Under the pieces are notes generated by a model. It ran no database searches and was not told the origin of the DNA. It was given only the letters and a program-made list of their open reading frames with translations. A stretch of 64,000 nucleotides of DNA. Origin: Actinobacteria bacterium OV320. GTDB lineage: Bacteria > Actinomycetota > Actinomycetes > Streptomycetales > Streptomycetaceae. The stretch lies in NCBI GenBank assembly GCA_001298545.1, contig LJCX01000026.1, forward strand, positions 186,001 to 250,000, read 5' to 3'. A program made the position numbers and the translations under genes. Of the stretch, positions 58,515 through 64,000 are shown piece after piece; position 1 is the first letter of the stretch; every line of letters starts with the position of its first letter.

Positions 58515-60640
58515 CCACCGACGTAACGGAGCAAGAGGACTCGATGTCCACAGCCGTCCCCACGCGGGCACCCCACGAGGAGGTGCCGACCGGCCACCAG
58601 GACCAGGGCCGCGTCGGTGCGGGCCTGTTCGACCCCGCCCAACTCGTCAGGTCCCTGCCGGAGGCCTTCCGCAAGCTCGATCCGCGGGTGATGGTCAAGT
58701 CGCCCGTGATGTTCGTGGTGTGGATCGGCTCCCTGCTGACCACCGCCTTCTCCTTCAAGGACCCGGGCGACCGGTTCGGCTGGACCATCAGCGCCTGGCT
58801 GTGGCTGACCGTCGTCTTCGCCAACCTGGCGGAAGCGGTCGCCGAGGGCCGGGGCAAGGCGCAGGCCGACACCCTGCGCAAGGCCAAGACCGACACCGTC
58901 GCCCGGAGGCTGACGGGTGATCGCGAGGAGCAGGTGCCCGGCACCGCACTGCGCATCGGCGACCTGGTCGTCTGCGAGGCCGGCGACGTCATCCCGGGTG
59001 ACGGTGACGTCGTCGAGGGCGTCGCGAGCGTCGACGAGTCGGCGATCACCGGTGAGTCGGCGCCCGTCATCCGGGAGTCCGGCGGTGACCGCAGCGCTGT
59101 CACCGGCGGCACGAAGGTCCTCTCCGACCGGATCGTCGTCAGGATCACGACGAAGCCCGGCGAGACCTTCATCGACCGCATGATCGCTTTGGTGGAGGGC
59201 GCGGCCCGGCAGAAGACGCCGAACGAGATCGCGCTGAACATCCTGCTCGCCTCGCTGACGATCGCCTTCCTGCTGGCGGTGGCGACGCTGCCGCCCTTCG
59301 CGGACTACGCGGGCACGCATCTGACGACGGTCGTGCTGGTGGCGCTGCTGGTCTGCCTCATCCCCACCACGATCGGCGCGCTGCTGTCGGCGATCGGCAT
59401 CGCGGGTATGGACCGGCTGGTGCAGCGCAACGTGCTGGCCATGTCGGGGCGTGCGGTCGAGGCCGCGGGCGACGTGTCGACCCTGCTGCTCGACAAGACC
59501 GGCACCATCACCCTGGGCAACCGTCAGGCGTCGGAGGTGGTGCCGGTGACCGGCACCGCCGAGGCCGAACTGGCGGACGCCGCCCAGCTGTCGTCGCTGG
59601 CCGACGAGACGCCGGAGGGCCGCTCCATCGTCGTCCTGGCGAAGGAGACGTACGGGCTGCGCGAGCGCCGGCAGGGAGAACTCAAGGGCGCCGAGTGGAT
59701 CGCCTTCACCGCACAGACCCGGATGTCGGGCGTGGACGTCGACGGCCGGAAGATCCGCAAGGGCGCGGCCGGTTCGGTCGTCGCCTGGGTTCGAGAGCGG
59801 GGTGGTGAAGTCGCCCAGGACGCTTCGGAGTTGACCGACCGGATCTCCGAGGCGGGCGGTACCCCGCTGCTGGTCGCGGTCGAGGACGCCGAGGGTGCCC
59901 GCGTGCTGGGTGTGATCCACCTGAAGGACGTCGTCAAGGACGGCATGCGTGAGCGGTTCGACGAGCTGCGCCGCATGGGCATCAAGACCGTCATGATCAC
60001 GGGCGACAACCCGCTCACCGCGAAGGCGATCGCCGAGGAGGCCGGTGTCGACGACTTCCTCGCGGAGGCCACTCCCGAGGACAAGATGGCCCTCATCAAG
60101 CGGGAGCAGGCGGGCGGCAAGCTCGTCGCGATGACCGGCGACGGCACCAACGACGCACCCGCGCTGGCCCAGGCGGACGTCGGCGTGGCGATGAACACGG
60201 GTACGTCGGCCGCGAAGGAGGCCGGCAACATGGTCGACCTCGACTCCAACCCGACCAAGCTCATCGAGATCGTCGAGATCGGCAAGCAACTCCTCATCAC
60301 CCGGGGCGCGTTGACGACGTTCTCCATCGCCAACGACGTCGCGAAGTACTTCGCGATCATCCCGGCGCTGTTCGCGGCGGTCTACCCGGGTCTGGACAGG
60401 CTCAACATCATGGGCCTGACCTCACCGGACTCCGCGATCCTGTCCGCCGTCGTCTTCAACGCGCTGATCATCATCGCCCTGGTCCCGCTCTCCCTGCGGG
60501 GCGTGCGCTACCGGCCGGTGAGCGCGGACAGGATGCTCCGCCGCAACCTGACGATCTACGGCCTCGGCGGCCTGATCGCGCCCTTCGTCGGCATCAAGCT
60601 CATCGACCTGCTCATCTCCCTCATCCCCGGGATCGGCTGA
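58511..60640 (+). CDS. kdpB: K+-transporting P-type ATPase subunit B
   Basis: A 709-residue P-type ATPase. Phosphorylation site D328 in LLLDKTGTITLGN; actuator loop ITGESAPVI; hinge TGDGTNDAPALAQADVGVAMN; TPED(K) region conserved. It hydrolyses ATP to drive high-affinity K+ uptake through KdpA. An internal ATG 14 codons in (MSTAVPTRAP) is an alternative start, but ATG 58511 is coupled to kdpA. kdpC starts 6 bp after the stop. Confidence 0.97.
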   Translation: MTTDVTEQEDSMSTAVPTRAPHEEVPTGHQDQGRVGAGLFDPAQLVRSLPEAFRKLDPRVMVKSPVMFVVWIGSLLTTAFSFKDPGDRFGWTISAWLWLTVVFANLAEAVAEGRGKAQADTLRKAKTDTVARRLTGDREEQVPGTALRIGDLVVCEAGDVIPGDGDVVEGVASVDESAITGESAPVIRESGGDRSAVTGGTKVLSDRIVVRITTKPGETFIDRMIALVEGAARQKTPNEIALNILLASLTIAFLLAVATLPPFADYAGTHLTTVVLVALLVCLIPTTIGALLSAIGIAGMDRLVQRNVLAMSGRAVEAAGDVSTLLLDKTGTITLGNRQASEVVPVTGTAEAELADAAQLSSLADETPEGRSIVVLAKETYGLRERRQGELKGAEWIAFTAQTRMSGVDVDGRKIRKGAAGSVVAWVRERGGEVAQDASELTDRISEAGGTPLLVAVEDAEGARVLGVIHLKDVVKDGMRERFDELRRMGIKTVMITGDNPLTAKAIAEEAGVDDFLAEATPEDKMALIKREQAGGKLVAMTGDGTNDAPALAQADVGVAMNTGTSAAKEAGNMVDLDSNPTKLIEIVEIGKQLLITRGALTTFSIANDVAKYFAIIPALFAAVYPGLDRLNIMGLTSPDSAILSAVVFNALIIIALVPLSLRGVRYRPVSADRMLRRNLTIYGLGGLIAPFVGIKLIDLLISLIPGIG

Positions 60641-60645
60641 ACGCC

Positions 60646-61314
60646 ATGAACAACTCCCTGACCAACACCGCCCGGTTGCTCGGGGCGGGCCTGGGCGCCC
60701 TGCTCGTGCTGACCCTGGTGACCGGCGTGATCTACCCGTTGGCCGTCACCGGCATCGCCCAGGGGATCTTCCCCGGGAAGGCGAACGGCTCGGAGATCGA
60801 GGCGGACGGCAAGGTCGTCGGCTCGTCGCTGATCGGGCAGTCGTACGACCTGCCGCTCAAGGAGGGACAGGAGACCCCGGAGCCCGACCTGAAGTGGTTC
60901 CAGGGCCGCCCGGCCGACGGCCTCGGCACCAACAGCGTCAACACCCGGTACCAGTTGATCCTTTCCGGCGCGACGAACCGCTCCGCCGACAACAAGGACC
61001 TGATCGACCGGGTGACCGCTGCCAAGGCCGCCGTCGTCAAGGACAACTCGACCGCCGACTACAAGGTCCGCCCCCGCGACGTGCCCGCCGACGCCGTCAC
61101 GTCGTCCGGCTCCGGCCTGGACCCGGACATCTCCCCGCAGTACGCGGACATCCAGGTCCATCGGATCGCCGAGCGGAACGGTCTGTCCGTCGCCCGGGTC
61201 CAGCAGCTGGTCGACGAGCACACCGAGGGCCGCACCCTCGGCTTCCTCGGCGAACCCCGGGTGAACGTCCTGGAGCTCAACATCGCGCTCAAGGACCTTG
61301 CGGCCAAGGGCTGA
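60646..61314 (+). CDS. kdpC: K+-transporting ATPase subunit C
   Basis: A 222-residue protein with one N-terminal membrane helix (about 8-30) and an extracytoplasmic domain: VTGVIYPLAVTGIAQGIFP, GSSLIGQSYDLPL, WFQGRPAD, and C-terminal RVQQLVDEHTEGRTLGFLGEPRVN VLELN (written with a break). It is needed for KdpABC assembly. The operon ends here: the usual kdpD/kdpE sensor genes do not follow, at least on this side. Confidence 0.96.
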   Translation: MNNSLTNTARLLGAGLGALLVLTLVTGVIYPLAVTGIAQGIFPGKANGSEIEADGKVVGSSLIGQSYDLPLKEGQETPEPDLKWFQGRPADGLGTNSVNTRYQLILSGATNRSADNKDLIDRVTAAKAAVVKDNSTADYKVRPRDVPADAVTSSGSGLDPDISPQYADIQVHRIAERNGLSVARVQQLVDEHTEGRTLGFLGEPRVNVLELNIALKDLAAKG

Positions 61315-61387
61315 CGGCGGCCCGTGGTGCGCTGACCTGCCGTATGCCCTCTGCCGTATGCCTTCTCTGCCATCGGCGCCTGGGCGG

Positions 61388-62119
61388 TCAGGAGAGCCAG
61401 TCGGTGTAGTGCGTGGGAGCGATGCGGGCGTCGCCCGGTGCGGTGAGGACGTCACCGTCGACCGCGGCGAACATGCCGGCGCTGTCGTCGGTGACGACGG
61501 TCCGCGCGTCGCTCTTGGCGGCGAGGGTGAGCCGGCCGAGTTCGTCGAGGGGGTACCGGTCGGGGCCCGCGATGTCGAGGACACCGTTCAGCGGTGCGCC
61601 CGCGGCCGTCTCGGCGACGAAGCGGGCCACGTCCGCGGCGGCGATCGGCTGGATCGGCGTGGCGGGCAGGCGGACGGTGTCACCGTCGGCGGTCCAGGAC
61701 AGGACCGCGTCCATGAACTCCATGAACTGCGTGGCCCGGACGATGGAGTAGGGGACGGACCCGGCCTTGAGGAGTTCCTCCTGAAGGACCTTCGCCCGGT
61801 AGTAGTCCAGGCCGGGGACCTGGTCCACACCGACGATGGAGAGGATGACGAAGTGCCGGACCCCGGCCTTCTCGCTCGCGGCGAGGAGGTTGTCCATCGA
61901 GGTCCGGAAGAAGTCGAGCGAGGCCTCGTCGAAGGTCGGGGAGTTCGACAGGTTGACGACGGCGTCCGCGCCCGCGAGTGCCGCCTCGAGGCCCTGGCCG
62001 GTGATGATGTCCACGCCCGTGGACGGTGAGTGCGGGACGGCCTGGTGTCCGGCCGCGTCGAGGTTCTTCACGACCTGCGACCCGATCAGCCCGGTGCCGC
62101 CGATGACTGCGAACTTCAT
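61388..62119 (-). CDS. NmrA-like NAD(P)H-binding reductase
   Basis: A 243-residue atypical SDR/NmrA-type protein: MKFAVIGGTGLIGSQVVKNL nucleotide-binding start, ADAVVNLSNSPTFDEA, HFVILSIVGVDQVPGLDYYRAK and YSIVRATQFMEFMD. Such proteins sense or use NAD(P)H and are often regulated by redox or stress regulators. It is divergent from an Rrf2-type regulator with palindromic sites in between, so regulation by that protein is likely. Confidence 0.9.
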   Translation of the reverse strand: MKFAVIGGTGLIGSQVVKNLDAAGHQAVPHSPSTGVDIITGQGLEAALAGADAVVNLSNSPTFDEASLDFFRTSMDNLLAASEKAGVRHFVILSIVGVDQVPGLDYYRAKVLQEELLKAGSVPYSIVRATQFMEFMDAVLSWTADGDTVRLPATPIQPIAAADVARFVAETAAGAPLNGVLDIAGPDRYPLDELGRLTLAAKSDARTVVTDDSAGMFAAVDGDVLTAPGDARIAPTHYTDWLS

Positions 62120-62150
62120 GATCTGCCCTTCCCTCGATGGCCATGCCCGC

Positions 62151-62214
62151 TATGCGACTTGTGCGCTGTATGCGGCTTGTGTAACCACTGTCGCAACGGC
62201 ACTGTCGCAACGGT
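62151..62214. repeat. Two pairs of short direct repeats upstream of the NmrA-like gene
   Basis: TATGCGACTTGTG (62151) recurs as TATGCGGCTTGTG (62169), and ACTGTCGCAACGG recurs in tandem (62187 and 62201, 14-bp unit). They occupy the leader/promoter of the leftward gene, next to the Rrf2-type sites. Confidence 0.6.
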
Positions 62215-62233
62215 CTGGCCTGCCGCGCGTAAA

Positions 62234-62279
62234 CTCGGACACTTTCTATCCGAGATGATACTCGGACATCTTATGTCCG
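62234..62279. promoter_or_regulatory. Two palindromic sites between NmrA-like and Rrf2 genes
   Basis: Site 1: CTCGGA-N9-TCCGAG (62234-62254). Site 2: CGGACAT-CTT-ATGTCCG (62263-62279), a perfect 7-bp inverted repeat. Both contain ACTCGGACA and lie in the divergent gap 36-80 bp before the Rrf2 start. Rrf2 regulators typically bind such dyads and repress both themselves and the divergent gene until their Fe-S cluster is modified. Confidence 0.7.
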
Positions 62280-62314
62280 TGTCAATGGCCCGCAGGTAGG
62301 GTGAGGGAGTGAAA

Positions 62315-62791
62315 ATGTCCGGTGGCGTGGAGTGGGCTCTGCACTGCTGCGTCGTGCTGACCTCGGTGGAGGAGCCGGTGCCGGCGGCGCGGCTCGCGCA
62401 GCTGCACGATGTCCCGCCCACCTATCTCGCCAAGCAGCTCCAGGCCCTGTCGCGGGCCGGACTCGTCCAGGCGGTGCAGGGAAAGTCGGGCGGCTACGTC
62501 CTGACCCGGTCGCCCGCTTTGATCACCGTGCTCGATGTCGTCCAGGCGATCGACGGGCCCGGCCCGGCCTTCGTCTGCACGGAGATCCGTCAACGCGGCC
62601 CGATGGCGAGTCCGCCCGAAGCCTGCACCGCGCCCTGTGCGATCTCCCGTGCCATGGCCTCCGCCGAGTCGGCGTGGCGCGCGTCCCTGGGGTCCGTCAC
62701 CATCGCCGACCTGGCACGCGACGTCGAGTCCGACTACGGGAGCGGCGCCCTCGCCGGCATCGGCGCCTGGCTGGGCCCGGCCGACTCCTGA
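62315..62791 (+). CDS. Rrf2-family Fe-S transcriptional regulator
   Basis: A 158-residue Rrf2 protein: winged HTH PVPAARLAQLHDVPPTYLAK, QALSRAGLVQAVQGKSGGYVL, and three Cys at 88, 104 and 108 (VCTE; EACTAPCAI) in the C-terminal part, the usual Fe-S ligands of NsrR/IscR/RsrR-like members. ATG 62315 has AGGGAG 5 nt upstream; a GTG at 62309 is the alternative. It is divergent from the NmrA-like gene. In Streptomyces, RsrR is an Rrf2 regulator divergent from an NmrA-like gene (rsrA/sven_6562 arrangement, as I recall), which fits this pair. Confidence 0.9.
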   Translation: MSGGVEWALHCCVVLTSVEEPVPAARLAQLHDVPPTYLAKQLQALSRAGLVQAVQGKSGGYVLTRSPALITVLDVVQAIDGPGPAFVCTEIRQRGPMASPPEACTAPCAISRAMASAESAWRASLGSVTIADLARDVESDYGSGALAGIGAWLGPADS

Positions 62792-62836
62792 GACCGCGGC
62801 GACCCGCGCCCCGCCGGTCGGCGCGCGGGAGGATCG

Positions 62837-64000
62837 TCAACCGGCGGTGAGGGGCACCCGTCGGCGGCCGGCGAGGCCGAGAGCGACCGCCCCGACGGAC
62901 CCGGCGAGGGCGAGTACGCCCAGCGCTCCTGTCAGGCTGCCGACGGCCGAGGTCAGCGCGAGGACCACGAGTGGGCAGACGAACTGGCCGATGAAGAAGG
63001 AACCCGTCCACAGTCCGGTGCCTCGGCCGCGGTCGGCGTAGTCGAGCTTGGACAGGGCGAGGGTGAGCAGGCTCGGCAGCATGATGCCGCCGCCGAAGCA
63101 GTTGATCATGGCGCCGACGGTCAGGACGACGGGGCCGCGGGCGAGCCAGATCACGGCGAAGCCGAGCGCGCACAGGGCGAAGACGACGGGCAGCCAGGCG
63201 TCGGGGGCGCGACCGAGCCGGGTGAAGACGACCGCGCCGATCACGGTCGCGAGGCTGGAGGCGGCGATGGCGAGCCCGATCATGCCGGGGTCGGTCACGC
63301 CCATGTCGTCGAGGAGGAAGGCCATCTCCACCTGGACGGTGTAGAAGAGGACGGCGCCGAAGACGGTGAGCGCGCACGTCCCGGCCAGCGGCCGCCACGG
63401 GAAGGGACGCCCGGCCGGCTCCGGGAGTGCGGCGGCGGAGGGCGCGGTGGTCGGGCCGGCGGGCGCGACGGGGGAGGGGGCGGTGGTGTTGCCGGTCGGC
63501 CGGGGGAGGGGCAGGAAGGCGGCCATGGCGGGGGCGAGCAGCAGGCTCACCGCGTAGGCCCAGAACGGTGTGCGCCAGCCGGCCGATCCCGCCGCGCCGC
63601 CCAGGACGAAGAAGGCCGTCGCGGAGATCGAGGCGCACATCGTCTGCATGGCCAGATAGCGGTCGCGTTGCCGGCCGGAGTAGTAGTCGCCGATCAGTGT
63701 GGTGCAGCAGGTCATGATGGCGGCTTCGACGACGCCGACGAGGGCGCGGCCGGCGACGATGGCGCCGAGGGAGTCCAGCCACAGCGGAGAGGTGCCGACG
63801 ACGGCGTAGAGCGCGGTGGCGATCACGAGGAGGCGTTTACGGCCGAGCCGGTCGACGGCGATGCCGGCGAAGGGCGCCAGCAGTGCCAGCGAAAGGGCCG
63901 GGATCGTCAGGGCCATGGGGACCAGCGCCTCGACGCCGGGGGTGCCGGCGAAGTGGTCCCGCATCCGCGGCAGGACGGGAGCGATGAGCACGGCGCCCAG
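62837..64000 (-). CDS. MFS transporter (5' end outside window)
   Basis: At least 388 residues of a 12-helix major facilitator; the N-terminus lies beyond the window. Motif A-like DRLGRKRLLVIATALYAVVG, VGVVEAAIMTCCTTLIGDYY and a long Ala/Pro/Thr-rich central loop (about 165-195) are visible. The family exports drugs or metabolites, but substrate cannot be predicted. Convergent with the Rrf2 gene. Confidence 0.88.
   Translation of the reverse strand: MGAVLIAPVLPRMRDHFAGTPGVEALVPMALTIPALSLALLAPFAGIAVDRLGRKRLLVIATALYAVVGTSPLWLDSLGAIVAGRALVGVVEAAIMTCCTTLIGDYYSGRQRDRYLAMQTMCASISATAFFVLGGAAGSAGWRTPFWAYAVSLLLAPAMAAFLPLPRPTGNTTAPSPVAPAGPTTAPSAAALPEPAGRPFPWRPLAGTCALTVFGAVLFYTVQVEMAFLLDDMGVTDPGMIGLAIAASSLATVIGAVVFTRLGRAPDAWLPVVFALCALGFAVIWLARGPVVLTVGAMINCFGGGIMLPSLLTLALSKLDYADRGRGTGLWTGSFFIGQFVCPLVVLALTSAVGSLTGALGVLALAGSVGAVALGLAGRRRVPLTAG

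Overview
The window is very G+C-rich DNA with strong third-position G/C bias, frequent GTG starts, ATGA/GTGA start-stop overlaps and a gene content (whiE spore-pigment polyketide genes, a conservon-type sensor, SARP regulators, many SpoIIE-type phosphatases) that points clearly to a Streptomyces chromosome. No rRNA, tRNA or CRISPR array was seen. All identifications come from reading the translations; no database search was run.

Layout. 1-3.2 kb: 3' end of a VanW-family wall protein, a small membrane protein, and a STAS / RsbA-like anti-sigma pair. 3.5-13.3 kb: a type II polyketide cluster with the whiE gene set and order (FAD hydroxylase; SchA/CurD-like protein; cupin; KS-alpha; KS-beta; ACP; aromatase; cyclase) plus a convergent O-methyltransferase-like gene. 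A small surface protein and a class F sortase sit inside it, between the hydroxylase and whiE-ORFI. 13.3-20.6 kb: beta-helix protein, orphan CvnA-like sensor, Eis-type acetyltransferase, DUF899 protein, TetX-like flavoprotein. 20.7-26.7 kb: a CUT2 sugar permease and binding protein with no ATPase gene, then a SpoIIE phosphatase translationally coupled to a second, paralogous sugar-binding lipoprotein. 26.8-30.7 kb: zinc-ribbon protein, SMP-30-like protein, and a TnpB-only element lying between the 3' remnants of two divergent catabolic genes (a sugar isomerase-like gene and a LacI-type regulator). 30.8-36.3 kb: a response regulator lacking its phospho-acceptor, a PBP4-type D,D-carboxypeptidase, a membrane protein, an inverted second copy of the 5.3-kb surface-protein module, and a small secreted DUF6355-like protein.

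36.4-45.8 kb: alpha/beta hydrolase, two tandem SARP/NB-ARC regulators, an AraC-type regulator with a collagen-like Gly-X-Y insert, and two more alpha/beta hydrolases. 45.8-51.9 kb: TIGR01777-type epimerase behind a perfect 16-bp palindrome, a Tat-exported L-amino-acid/monoamine oxidase, a secreted M19-like hydrolase with a discoidin domain, and a TetR regulator. 51.8-56.5 kb: two divergent multi-domain SpoIIE phosphatases. 56.6-61.3 kb: kdpFABC with an extra 27-residue membrane peptide ORF in front and no kdpDE following. 61.4-64 kb: NmrA-like reductase divergent from an Rrf2 Fe-S regulator with two palindromic sites between them, then an MFS transporter running off the end.

The most interesting points are: (i) the inverted, near-identical surface-protein modules that bracket about 29 kb and interrupt the whiE locus; (ii) a sugar-binding lipoprotein translationally coupled to a GAF/PAS/PP2C/ATPase phosphatase, which suggests a sugar-sensing partner-switch; (iii) the SARP-AraC array with heptamer direct repeats at exactly 11-bp pitch and a collagen-like linker in the AraC protein; (iv) the TnpB insertion-deletion scar. 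Functional links in these four are inference; the sequence features behind them are directly visible.
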